Source: Flavobacterium sp. (lineage in GTDB: Bacteria > Bacteroidota > Bacteroidia > Flavobacteriales > Flavobacteriaceae). From it: a DNA stretch of 64,000 nucleotides. The DNA lies in contig NZ_JAGIAV010000006.1 in NCBI RefSeq assembly GCF_017744675.1, positions 310,001-374,000 on the forward strand, written 5' to 3'. Numbering within the stretch: the first letter of the stretch is position 1; each line of letters begins with the position of its first letter. The notes beneath the pieces are model-generated. The model was given only the letters and a program-made list of their open reading frames with translations. It was not told the origin of the DNA and made no database searches. Below, in pieces: positions 18,285 to 26,998 of the stretch. The position numbers and the translations under genes were made by a program.

Positions 18285-18394
18285 AACCATATAAGTCATA
18301 TAAGAAATTTTAAGTTTTACTTAAATGAACTTATATCAATCTGGTTAAATTGGAAAAAGTTTAGTTTAAATGAACTTATATGACTTATATGGTT
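18285..18394. repeat. Family E intergenic inverted repeat with perfect 20-bp arms
   Basis: The left arm is AACCATATAAGTCATATAAG (18285-18304). The right arm CTTATATGACTTATATGGTT (18375-18394) is its exact reverse complement. It ends 15 bp before the GH127 ATG. A second copy with one mismatch is at 53947-54012. Confidence 0.93.
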
Positions 18395-18409
18395 CAAAAT
18401 TATAGTAGA

Positions 18410-20431
18410 ATGAAAAATTTATTAAATGCTTCCCTTAGCTTATTTTTTATTAGTGTTGGAGTAGTGGCTCAAAACAAAGGTTTGGTTGCGAATTCACAAA
18501 GTCCGTATTCTAAATTGCAAAGCGTAGGCTTACAAGATGTAAAATGGACCAACGGATTCTGGAAAGAACAATTTGATGTAGAAACTAAAAACACTTTGCC
18601 ATACATGTGGGATTTGTATCATAGCGAAACTTCTCATGCTTATAAAAACTTCGAAATTGCGGCAGGATTAAGCAAAGGAACTTTCAAAGGACCTTCTTTT
18701 CATGATGGTGATTTCTACAAGATTTTTGAAGGAATGGCAGCGACTTATGCTGTTACAAAAGATAAAAAACTTGATGCTGAAATGGATAAAGCCATTGCGC
18801 TTTTCGCGAAAGTACAGCGTAAAGATGGTTATATTCATACTCCCGTTTTAATTGACGAACGTTGGGGAACGTTAGGCCCGGAAGAAGTTAAAAAACAACT
18901 GGGTTTCGAGAAATACAATATGGGACATTTAATGACGGCAGCTTGTATTCATTATCGTGCTACTGGAAAAACAAATTTCTTGAATATTGCCAAAGGAGTT
19001 GCCGATTTCTTATATGATTTCTACAAAAAAGCATCGCCAGAATTGGCTAGAAATGCGATTTGTCCGTCTCATTATATGGGAATTGTCGAAATGTACAGAA
19101 CCGTAAAAGATCCGAAATATTTAGAGTTGGCTAATAATCTGATTGACATTCGCGGAACTACGAATGATGGAACCGATGATAATCAAGATAGAGTTCCGTT
19201 TAGACAGCAGACCACCGCGATGGGGCACGCTGTAAGAGCTAATTATCTATATGCAGGAGTTGCAGATTTATATGCAGAAACGGGAGAAAAGAAATTATTA
19301 GACAATTTAGAATCTATTTGGGATGACGTTACATACCGTAAAATGTACATTACAGGAGGCTGTGGTTCGTTATATGATGGAGTTTCACCAGACGGAACTT
19401 CTTATGATCCAACTGTGGTGCAGAAAATTCATCAGGCGTATGGAAGACCTTTTCAATTGCCAAATGCAACGGCTCACACCGAAACTTGCGCGAATATTGG
19501 GAATGTATTGTGGAACTGGAGAATGCTTCAAATTACTGGAGATGCCAAATATGCTGATATTGTAGAATTAGCGCTTTATAACAGTGTACTTTCCGGAATG
19601 AATTTAGAAGGAGATAAATTTTTGTACAACAATCCGCTGAATGTGTCAAACGATTTGCCTTTTCACCAAAGATGGGGAAATGTACGTGAAGGTTATATTG
19701 CATTATCAAACTGTTGTGCGCCAAACGTAACCAGAACGGTTGCCGAAGTTGGAAATTACGCTTATAACCTTTCAAAAGAAGGTTTATATGTGAATTTATA
19801 CGGAAGTAACAATTTGAATACAAAAACATTAAGCGGAGAAGCATTAGAAATTGAACAGCAATCGAATTATCCTTGGGACGGAAAAGTAACTTTGAAAATT
19901 GTTAAAGCGCCAAAAGATTTACAGGCTCTCTTTTTAAGAATTCCTGGTTGGAGCCAGGACACAGAAGTTTTAGTTAATAATGTGAAAGTTTTAGATCAAA
20001 TCGTTTCAGGAACTTATTTGAAATTAAATCAAAAATGGAAAAAAGGTGATGTGATCGAATTGAATATGACAATGCCTGTTGAATTGATGGAAGCGAATCC
20101 GTTAGTGGAAGAAGTGAAAAATCAGGTGGCTGTAAAACGAGGTCCTTTGGTGTATTGTTTAGAATCAGATCAGTTGCCTGCGAATACAAGTGTAAATGAT
20201 GTGATTTTGAACCTGAGTTCTGATTTTAAACCTGATTTTACGGAATTGAAAAACAGAAAATTAGTTACAATTGAAGCGACTTCAAAAATTGCTGCTGATA
20301 ATTCTTGGAATAAAACACTTTACAAACCTATTTCAACAAAAGACGGAAAATCTTTGACTGTAAAATTGATTCCGTATTTTGCATGGGGAAATAAAGGACA
20401 AGGAGAAATGACGGTTTGGATGTCGCATTAA
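18410..20431 (+). CDS. GH127 beta-L-arabinofuranosidase, secreted
   Basis: 673 residues from the ATG at 18410; the upstream ATG at 18380 lies inside the family E repeat and would spoil the signal peptide (MKNLLNASLSLFFISVGVVAQ). The protein is an (alpha/alpha)6 barrel of the former DUF1680 family (QDVKWTNGFWKEQFDVE, DGDFYKIFEGMAATYAVTKD, YNMGHLMTAACIHYRATG). Zinc/nucleophile residues of GH127 are present: Glu358 and Cys360 in TETCANIG, and Cys435-Cys436 in LSNCCAPN, where the first Cys of the pair is the expected nucleophile. GH127 removes beta-L-arabinofuranose. In pectin this occurs at the end of an RG-II side chain. GH146 is the close alternative from sequence alone. Confidence 0.83.
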   Translation: MKNLLNASLSLFFISVGVVAQNKGLVANSQSPYSKLQSVGLQDVKWTNGFWKEQFDVETKNTLPYMWDLYHSETSHAYKNFEIAAGLSKGTFKGPSFHDGDFYKIFEGMAATYAVTKDKKLDAEMDKAIALFAKVQRKDGYIHTPVLIDERWGTLGPEEVKKQLGFEKYNMGHLMTAACIHYRATGKTNFLNIAKGVADFLYDFYKKASPELARNAICPSHYMGIVEMYRTVKDPKYLELANNLIDIRGTTNDGTDDNQDRVPFRQQTTAMGHAVRANYLYAGVADLYAETGEKKLLDNLESIWDDVTYRKMYITGGCGSLYDGVSPDGTSYDPTVVQKIHQAYGRPFQLPNATAHTETCANIGNVLWNWRMLQITGDAKYADIVELALYNSVLSGMNLEGDKFLYNNPLNVSNDLPFHQRWGNVREGYIALSNCCAPNVTRTVAEVGNYAYNLSKEGLYVNLYGSNNLNTKTLSGEALEIEQQSNYPWDGKVTLKIVKAPKDLQALFLRIPGWSQDTEVLVNNVKVLDQIVSGTYLKLNQKWKKGDVIELNMTMPVELMEANPLVEEVKNQVAVKRGPLVYCLESDQLPANTSVNDVILNLSSDFKPDFTELKNRKLVTIEATSKIAADNSWNKTLYKPISTKDGKSLTVKLIPYFAWGNKGQGEMTVWMSH

Positions 20432-20602
20432 TCAAACAATAAAAATACTAGAATTTACAGTTTTTAAGAATTATTTTTTGATTTAACATTATTAGTTAAA
20501 GTATTATATTTTTTTTACAAGTTATATATTTAACAAAAATGAATTATTTGTATATATATTCTTAGTATTATTTTTATTTTAAGACGTAATAGTTTATATA
20601 TT

Positions 20603-20610
20603 TACTTTTG
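20603..20610 (+). promoter_or_regulatory. Candidate Bacteroidota -7 box TACTTTTG
   Basis: TACTTTTG matches the Bacteroidota -7 consensus TAnnTTTG, 14 bp before the ATG at 20625. Upstream there is only a weak -33 match (TTTT near 20577). The 193-bp gap is very AT-rich and lacks the repeat families found elsewhere, so an independent promoter for the three-gene block is plausible. Chance matches are frequent in DNA this AT-rich. Confidence 0.35.
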
Positions 20611-20624
20611 TTTAATAATAAGAA

Positions 20625-22364
20625 ATGACTGCCTTAATAAAAACAAATTGCATAAAGCTTTTTCTGTTGACAAGTGCTCTATTTTTGAGTTTGGTTTATA
20701 ATTACAATGCAGATTTTTGGATTCAGAAGGAATTTGAATACTACAGGTTATTTTTTGTTCTTGTCACTAGTGCTTTACTTTTTATAATTTGTAGCAAACC
20801 TGTAAAGTTGGGTAAAATCGATATCCTCATTGTTTCGGTTTTAATTTTAGTGTTGCTTTCGCGTGTTTTCAGATTGCGATCTTTTAATGATATATACATC
20901 TTAAATACAATATCTCTTCTAATTTATTATCTCTCAATTAAAACAATTAGTTTAGATAAAGAAGAAATCATATACTATTATAATTGTGTCATTGGAGTAG
21001 GGCTTTTATTATCATTTTATAGTTTACTTCAATTCTATGGATACGTTGACTCAGGGAATTATTATTGGAAAATGTTGGGTGGTTTTTCTAATCCTGCTCC
21101 TTTGGGAGGATTTATTGCACTTGTTTTAACTTTAGTACTTTATCAGCTTTTTCAAAAAGAGACGATACAAAAATATTCAAGATTACTGCTTTATGTTTTA
21201 ATCACTCTCTTTTTGTTGTTTGTGCTTATTAAAAGTGCTTCAAGAGCAGCAATGTTGTCAGTACTGGTTGCTTTTTTCATTTTACTTTTAGCAAAAGGTA
21301 TTATAAAATTGAAAAAATTAAGGTATGTTCTTTTCATAATACCTGTCTTTTTATGTTTGATAATTTTTCATAAAGGAATGGATTCTGTCTATGGTAGATT
21401 ACTAATATGGAAAATAACATTTTTATCATTTTTAAACAATCCTATTACAGGTATTGGATATGGCTTTTTTGGAGCGCATTATCTTGATTTTCAGTCTGAA
21501 TACTTTATGAATGGAGGAACAGATCGGGAGATGCTTCTTGCAGGGTTTACTGAACAGACATTTAATGAGTCTTTAAAATTTTTAATTGAAAATGGTCTTA
21601 CAGGAATATTGTTAATCCTTTTATGTCTTTTGTGGATTTTAAAATCAGATGAAAGTTTTTGGATTTGTGTGAAAAAAAATTCATCATTAGCTTCATTAAC
21701 CTTTTTTTCGGCAATTTTTGTTTTTTCACAATTGTCATTTCCGTTTCAATTTTTATCATTTAAATTACTTTTTCTTAATCAGATTGGTTTGCAAAAATAT
21801 TCGCCAGTTGTATTTGTAAATTTTGATATAAAAAACAGATTACAAAAGCTATTATTTTGTCTAGTAAGTGCTATAATACTTTTTTTGGTCAATTATAAGT
21901 ACGAAGGTTTTAGATTTTGGAAAGAAGCAAGTGAATCACAATTTTCTAATCCTGAATTATCACGTACTCTTTATAGTAATGCTGCTTTAAGGTTAGGAAA
22001 TGACGCAGGATTTTTAATTAATTATGCAAACTCTTTAGAAGAAACGAATCCGAAAGAAGCATTAGTTTATTACGAAAAAGCAAAACTTTTTTCAGGCGCT
22101 TCAATACTATATAAAAAAACTGCAAATCTTAATGAAAAGCTCAGAGATTATAAGTCTGCAGAGAATGATTATTTAAGAATTCATTATGTTTCTCCTCATT
22201 TGTTTGTACCACTAGAGCAATTATTAGATTTCTATAATAGAAAACATGATGCAAACAAGTCTGCTTATTATGCAAAAAAAATTTTAGAAACTACTATAAA
22301 AGTTCCGAGCCCAGAAGTAATGCGAATCAAGCAAAAGGCAAGGAATCAATTAACTTTAAAATAA
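20625..22364 (+). CDS. O-antigen ligase/polymerase-like membrane protein with C-terminal helical repeats
   Basis: 579 residues. There are about ten hydrophobic segments between residues 10 and 425. A large loop holds GIGYGFFGAHYLDFQSEYF, and an earlier loop has KSASRAAMLS, both typical of the Wzy/WaaL (O-antigen ligase) superfamily. Residues about 435-579 are soluble and look like TPR-type helical repeats (AALRLGNDAGFLINYANSLEE, KEALVYYEKAKLFSGA). Family members polymerise or transfer lipid-linked glycans at the periplasmic face. No glycosyltransferase genes flank it. It is followed after 22 bp by a lipoprotein gene, so the two are probably co-transcribed. Superfamily call fairly sure; donor and acceptor unknown. 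Confidence 0.7.
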   Translation: MTALIKTNCIKLFLLTSALFLSLVYNYNADFWIQKEFEYYRLFFVLVTSALLFIICSKPVKLGKIDILIVSVLILVLLSRVFRLRSFNDIYILNTISLLIYYLSIKTISLDKEEIIYYYNCVIGVGLLLSFYSLLQFYGYVDSGNYYWKMLGGFSNPAPLGGFIALVLTLVLYQLFQKETIQKYSRLLLYVLITLFLLFVLIKSASRAAMLSVLVAFFILLLAKGIIKLKKLRYVLFIIPVFLCLIIFHKGMDSVYGRLLIWKITFLSFLNNPITGIGYGFFGAHYLDFQSEYFMNGGTDREMLLAGFTEQTFNESLKFLIENGLTGILLILLCLLWILKSDESFWICVKKNSSLASLTFFSAIFVFSQLSFPFQFLSFKLLFLNQIGLQKYSPVVFVNFDIKNRLQKLLFCLVSAIILFLVNYKYEGFRFWKEASESQFSNPELSRTLYSNAALRLGNDAGFLINYANSLEETNPKEALVYYEKAKLFSGASILYKKTANLNEKLRDYKSAENDYLRIHYVSPHLFVPLEQLLDFYNRKHDANKSAYYAKKILETTIKVPSPEVMRIKQKARNQLTLK

Positions 22365-22386
22365 TTAATAACCAAACCTTATAATT

Positions 22387-23601
22387 ATGATGAAAAATTT
22401 ACAAAAAATTCAAATTCTTTTTATGTTCCTGTTATTAGCATCTTGTGCAGCTGATAAAGTTGAAAAAGATGAAATAGAAGTAACTAACCCCAAAAATGTT
22501 TGGGTTTATAATGGAGACAATATAGTTTTAAAAAATGTTATTGAAGAGCTGAAAGAAAGTGAATATGCTGCATCATTGGAAAGAAGGCTTTCTAAAAATG
22601 AAGTATTATGGCAAGAAGCAAAATTTTTGTTAATTGAAAACAAAAAAAGAATTCTTGTGCCTTTTTTAAGTACTGATAAAGAAAATGTAATAGGAGTACT
22701 TGCTTTAGTTAAAGACGGTAAAGGGAAAACTACTTTTGATATGACTTCTCGTACGCAATTAAAGACAACTAACAAACTGCCTTTTTGGAATAAAGGAACG
22801 TGGAGGGGATATTTTATGGCTTTGGATGCAAAAATTTTAGGAATAAAAAATGGAAATCCAGGATTAGTTCAACGAAAAGCAAGTGAAGAAAAGTTATCTG
22901 AAATGTTTGGAACATCTACTGCTAAATCACTTAAAATTTGTGCTCAACGTTGGACAGGTTTTTATGTGTCATTCTATGCGACAGAAGAGGAATGTGATGG
23001 AGATCTTGAGTCAACATATTGCTATTACACTACCAGATTAATCGTACTTCCTGAATATGAACAGGTTTGTTGGGAAGATGATCAACCTGCTCCACCAGAT
23101 CCACAGCCACCGTTACCTGGTATTGAGAACCCTGAGAACCCTAATTCTGGAGTGTTTTATAATAATATGAATTTTTCTCCAGCTACATTTTTAGGTTATG
23201 TGAATGCAGAAACATATGAAATAAGTCCACCCGTTATTAACAATATTTATGGCGAAGGCTGTACAACAAATGTTAAAATTGTAACAAATGTTTTTACTTT
23301 GAATATCGAAATAGAGCAACTACTTAATAGAAGTTCAACTATTCCATTTTATTATGTAAATGGAGTATCTCCATCACCTTTAACTAATTTTTCGTCGCAT
23401 TGGGTAGATTCAAATAATACGGATCATTGGATGGGATCATATAATAATTATTTTGAAAATTCAATTTCAATAGTAGAATATGAAGGAGAAAATAAGTATA
23501 AAGTTAATGGAGGCAGTATATTATACAATGTTCCTGTCAAATATAAAATTGAAATAAATTCTCATACGGGAGAAATTTTATCAATTACAAGAATTGATTA
23601 G
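22387..23601 (+). CDS. Uncharacterised lipoprotein with proline-rich linker
   Basis: 404 residues, not recognised. It has a lipobox (FMFLLLASC, Cys20) followed by AADKVEKDEIE. The N-terminal domain (about 30-215) is alpha/beta with several cysteines (CAQRW, EECDGDLESTYCYY). A proline-rich linker PAPPDPQPPLPGIENPENP (about 234-256) separates it from a C-terminal beta-rich domain with YYVNGVSPSP and NSHTGEILSITRID. The gene starts 22 bp after the O-antigen ligase-like gene. Similar Bacteroidota lipoproteins with this layout are known only as hypothetical. It is not evidently a glycan enzyme. Function is unknown; a surface-exposed substrate or partner of its neighbours is a guess. Confidence 0.6.
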   Translation: MMKNLQKIQILFMFLLLASCAADKVEKDEIEVTNPKNVWVYNGDNIVLKNVIEELKESEYAASLERRLSKNEVLWQEAKFLLIENKKRILVPFLSTDKENVIGVLALVKDGKGKTTFDMTSRTQLKTTNKLPFWNKGTWRGYFMALDAKILGIKNGNPGLVQRKASEEKLSEMFGTSTAKSLKICAQRWTGFYVSFYATEEECDGDLESTYCYYTTRLIVLPEYEQVCWEDDQPAPPDPQPPLPGIENPENPNSGVFYNNMNFSPATFLGYVNAETYEISPPVINNIYGEGCTTNVKIVTNVFTLNIEIEQLLNRSSTIPFYYVNGVSPSPLTNFSSHWVDSNNTDHWMGSYNNYFENSISIVEYEGENKYKVNGGSILYNVPVKYKIEINSHTGEILSITRID

Positions 23602-23658
23602 TAAAAAGTTTTTTTAGTTTAAAACAAATCTTTATTGACAAAACCAAGTAGGTGTAAC

Positions 23659-23704
23659 AATAACAGAAGTTCCAAATGTTAGCAAGTTTGGTGCTTCTGT
23701 TATT
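23659..23704 (+). terminator. Long hairpin between lipoprotein and transglutaminase-like genes
   Basis: AATAACAGAAG (23659-23669) pairs exactly with CTTCTGTTATT (23694-23704). The loop contains a further CCAAA/TTTGG pairing. The 3' side is A/T-rich but has no clean T tract. It could be an intrinsic terminator or an attenuating/processing hairpin ahead of the ATG at 23720. Confidence 0.5.
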
Positions 23705-23719
23705 TATAATACAAAATTC

Positions 23720-25237
23720 ATGAAATACTTTTTTATAATATTCTATCTTGGATTTAATTGTTATTCACAAATTGATAGAAGTGCTGTAGTCAAAGCAATT
23801 AAAGACAAACCAGAGTTAATGTCTGTCGTCAATCACTATAAAAAGAAAGGAAATCAAGATAAATTGCAGGCTGCACTATTTTTAATTGCAAACATAGGTA
23901 GTAAGGGTACCGTTTTAATAGATTGGGTAGATAATAAAGGTGCTATTGTTAATTATAATATATCTAATTTCAAGGATGAAACATCCCAAAAAAAATGGTT
24001 AGATTCAATTGCTAAAACTAGAGGGAAATTGCAAGAAAGAGAAACTTTTCTTCCTGATTCAAAACATATTTCTGCTCAATTTTTAATAGAGAACATTGAT
24101 AGCGCATTTGAGGTAAAAGAAAAAAGTCCTTTTTGTAGAAATATATCCGATGCTGATTTTTACGAATATGTTCTACCGTACAGAGTAAGTAATGAGAGAT
24201 TAGAATGCTGGCGAAAGGAGATCTTAGATGATTTTTCGCAAGAACAAAAAGATTCTATTTATAGTTTCACAAATGTTCTGGCTGCCACAAGTTATATCAA
24301 CAAAATTTATCAAAAACGTTTTAAATTTGGTGGAAGCAGATATTTTTCTCGAAAAAAAGTTCCTTCTTATTCAGAATTATTACTTGACAAGGAAGGCAAA
24401 TGTGATGATATGTGCAATTTAGCAGTTTTTGCACTTCGTGCCTTTGGAATTCCTTGTGGTTTTGATGGTATTCGATATAAAAAAGCTTCTGAAGATGTAG
24501 GACACGGTTGGTGCTTTGTATTGGATGTAAAAAAACAAAAAAAATATCCCTTTGATGCTTTGACCAATAACGGCCCAGGATTTTTTAATTTGCCCTATAA
24601 AAATGCACCAAAAGTCTACAGAAGACAATTTGAAATAGCACCAGAAAATTCAATAAAAAATGACTATAAACTGATTCATCCAGATTTTTTTGAAAACAAT
24701 AATCTTGATGTAACTTCAGAGTATTTCGAAACAGCAAATATCGAAATACCATTAGAAAAAAAATATCGGGAAGCTCTTTATCTATGTATCTGGAAAAATA
24801 ATTGGTGGAGACCTGTTGATTATTCATATAATCCAGATCAACCAACTGCAATATTTGAGAATGTAGCCAAAGATAATTTGTACTGCGTTACTAAATTTCG
24901 CTATTCTGTATTGCAAGAATTAAATGAACCTTTTATTATCAATAAATTTGGAGAAATAATTTATCTAAGTTCTTTACATCCTAAAAACAACACTAACTTA
25001 AATAATTATGTAAATAAGGAATTAAAAAATGCTAAGAACGATGTCAAAATCTTAGAATTTGGAACAAATAATGAGCTTTGTCGAAAAGTAAGACAAGAAA
25101 ATTTAAAAAAAGATGAATGGAGTATGGTCTCAAATTTATCATTAACAACAAATACTTTATATCATTTTGTCGATGAATCAAATAATACGAGAAAAGTATT
25201 TCTTCTTAAAGATGATGGCAGTGTTGATTGGTATTAA
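23720..25237 (+). CDS. Secreted transglutaminase-like (papain-fold) protein
   Basis: 505 residues with signal peptide about 1-16 (FIIFYLGFNCYSQ). The central region carries a transglutaminase-like core: Cys228 in DKEGKCDDMCNLAVFALR, His262 in DVGHGWCFVLD and Asp279 in KYPFDAL form a Cys-His-Asp triad in the right order and spacing. The C-terminal part (about 330-505) is beta-rich and unassigned. Bacterial members act as proteases, amidases or crosslinking enzymes. The substrate here cannot be told, and the flanking lipoprotein is one possible target. Base composition is lower in G+C than the flanking PUL genes and codon use is looser, like the two preceding genes, so the three look like one acquired block. 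Confidence 0.68.
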   Translation: MKYFFIIFYLGFNCYSQIDRSAVVKAIKDKPELMSVVNHYKKKGNQDKLQAALFLIANIGSKGTVLIDWVDNKGAIVNYNISNFKDETSQKKWLDSIAKTRGKLQERETFLPDSKHISAQFLIENIDSAFEVKEKSPFCRNISDADFYEYVLPYRVSNERLECWRKEILDDFSQEQKDSIYSFTNVLAATSYINKIYQKRFKFGGSRYFSRKKVPSYSELLLDKEGKCDDMCNLAVFALRAFGIPCGFDGIRYKKASEDVGHGWCFVLDVKKQKKYPFDALTNNGPGFFNLPYKNAPKVYRRQFEIAPENSIKNDYKLIHPDFFENNNLDVTSEYFETANIEIPLEKKYREALYLCIWKNNWWRPVDYSYNPDQPTAIFENVAKDNLYCVTKFRYSVLQELNEPFIINKFGEIIYLSSLHPKNNTNLNNYVNKELKNAKNDVKILEFGTNNELCRKVRQENLKKDEWSMVSNLSLTTNTLYHFVDESNNTRKVFLLKDDGSVDWY

Positions 25238-25287
25238 TTTCAATCAATATGTATTTAATAAGCGATATTGCAATTAAGAAAAAGTTG

Positions 25288-26274
25288 ATGAAATACATTA
25301 TAACCCTATTTTTTACTTTTAGTTCTATTTTATCAGCCCAAACGCTCGATAACAAATTAGCATTAACCGTAGCCCAAGACGGTTCTGGAGATTTCAAAAC
25401 CATTCAGGAAGCGATCAATAATGTAAAAGACAATTCAGAAAAACGCGTGATAATAACTATAAAGCCAGGGAAATATGTGGAGAAGTTAGAAATTCCAGTT
25501 TCTAAATCCTTCATTACTTTAAAAGGAACTGACAGAGATAAAACCATTATTTCATTTGATGATTATTCTGGAAAACCGCTTCGCGAACCAGATCCGTCAG
25601 GGAAAAAGGAATTTGGGACAGGAACTTCCTATTCTTTCCTGATTAAAGGAAACGATTGTACACTTGAAAATTTAACTATTGAAAATACAGCAGGAAGAGT
25701 AGGACAGGCTGTGGCACTTCATATTAAAGGAGATAGAGTTATCGTAAGGAATTGCAATCTTTTAGGAAATCAGGATACGCTTTATTTATCTGAAGGAAAT
25801 ACTCGAACCTATTTTGAAAACTGTTTCATCAACGGAACAACCGATTTTATTTTCGGCGCAGCAACTGCTTATTTCTATAAATGTACCATCGAAAGTTTAA
25901 TCAACTCTTATATTACAGCAGCTTCGACTCCGCAAGGACAATCTTATGGTTTTGTTTTTACCGATTGCAAGCTTACTGCGAAAGACAAATCGGTTGACAA
26001 AGTATTTTTGGGAAGACCTTGGAGGCCATATGCCCAAACTGTTTTTATCAATACAGATATAGGTTCGCATATTATTTCAGAAGGGTGGAATGCATGGAGC
26101 GATGCTAGATTTCCAGATAAAGATAAAACAGCGTATTATGCAGAATTTGGAAGTAAAGGTGCAAGTACTAAATATGTATCTCAACGTGTTGCATGGTCGC
26201 ATCAATTAAAGAAAGAGGAGATCAAAAAATACGATAGAGATTTGGTTTTAAACGGATGGAATCCAAATAAGTAA
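25288..26274 (+). CDS. CE8 pectin methylesterase, secreted
   Basis: 328 residues from the ATG at 25288, which gives the signal peptide MKYIITLFFTFSSILSAQ; the frame is open back to an ATG at 25228. The protein is a right-handed beta-helix with all CE8 blocks: GQAVALHIKGDRV, GNQDTLYL (Asp163), TDFIFGAATAYF (Asp186, expected nucleophile) and LGRPWRPYAQTVF (Arg243, Trp245). It removes methyl esters from homogalacturonan, which exposes the polymer to PL1 and GH28. The start is 50 bp after the transglutaminase-like gene, and a terminator-like hairpin follows the stop, so it may end that transcript. Confidence 0.92.
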   Translation: MKYIITLFFTFSSILSAQTLDNKLALTVAQDGSGDFKTIQEAINNVKDNSEKRVIITIKPGKYVEKLEIPVSKSFITLKGTDRDKTIISFDDYSGKPLREPDPSGKKEFGTGTSYSFLIKGNDCTLENLTIENTAGRVGQAVALHIKGDRVIVRNCNLLGNQDTLYLSEGNTRTYFENCFINGTTDFIFGAATAYFYKCTIESLINSYITAASTPQGQSYGFVFTDCKLTAKDKSVDKVFLGRPWRPYAQTVFINTDIGSHIISEGWNAWSDARFPDKDKTAYYAEFGSKGASTKYVSQRVAWSHQLKKEEIKKYDRDLVLNGWNPNK

Positions 26275-26311
26275 GCTCATATTTAGTTTTAAAATTTTCA
26301 TAATTGGAACG

Positions 26312-26345
26312 TGCTCGGTTGTAATACTGAGCATTTTTAGTTTTA
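26312..26345 (+). terminator. Intrinsic terminator after the CE8 gene
   Basis: TGCTCGG (26312-26318) pairs with CTGAGCA (26327-26333), with one G-U pair, followed by TTTTTAGTTTT. It lies 38 bp after the TAA and is the best terminator-like structure in the window. Confidence 0.68.
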
Positions 26346-26998
26346 TGCCATTTTTATTAGAATTCTATAGTTGCTCTCTAAAAGATTAAAGCATCTGCTA
26401 GTGTGGCCATCTAAAAAACGAAAAAAAGCCATTTGAATTTCGTTGGTCAGAATTTACGTTTAAAAATATAAGCTTCTTCTAAAAAATATTAACTTTTTTT
26501 TTGGTGTAACCTGTATGTTTCAGAAAGGCTCTTTTGTAAGTTTTTTTATCTCAAAAAAATATACTTTGAGTATTCCTCTCTATCGTTTTCGTAAAAAACA
26601 GCATTTTATAAGCTCTTATTTATCAGCTATCATAGAATAGAGTTTTAAAGAATATATACTATATGTTTATTTTTGATAATAATCTTATCGTTTTTCGTTT
26701 GAAATGGGTTCTTAAATTTTGATTTAAGCAAACATTTGTCTTAAATATTTTAGTTCGTCCATTTTTTCCATTTGTTTTTTATTAATATTGTTTTTTTTGA
26801 GTGTTTTTTTTGATATAAACATGATTAAAACAGGATACAGCAGGACGGTTCTAATATGTCATCGTCATATTTTTGGAATATTAAAATAAATGTGTTTTAA
26901 ACATTTAATGAAATTGATTTAAGATTCCATTAAGAATTTGTTAAGTGACACATTAAACATGACTAACTAACATTAATAACCTAACCAAAAAAACATTT
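26346..26998 (+). other. Long AT-rich leader/intergenic region upstream of susC
   Basis: This is the longest stretch without a gene. I see no ORF and none of repeat families A to G in it. Two exact TAnnTTTG boxes (TATTTTTG) occur at 26668-26675 and 26868-26875, without convincing -33 partners; the second would give a 5' leader of about 115-120 nt. A small hairpin (AAATGT/ACATTT) lies near 26889-26905. The region probably holds the regulated promoter of the SusC/SusD operon. Confidence 0.5.

Noticed and set aside
18285..18394. Inverted repeats as insertion-sequence ends
   Set aside because: The space between arms is only 14-150 bp and holds no transposase; no clear target-site duplication is visible. 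A MITE-like origin remains possible but unproven.
26346..26998. Riboswitch upstream of susC
   Set aside because: No recognisable conserved core and only a weak small hairpin is visible.
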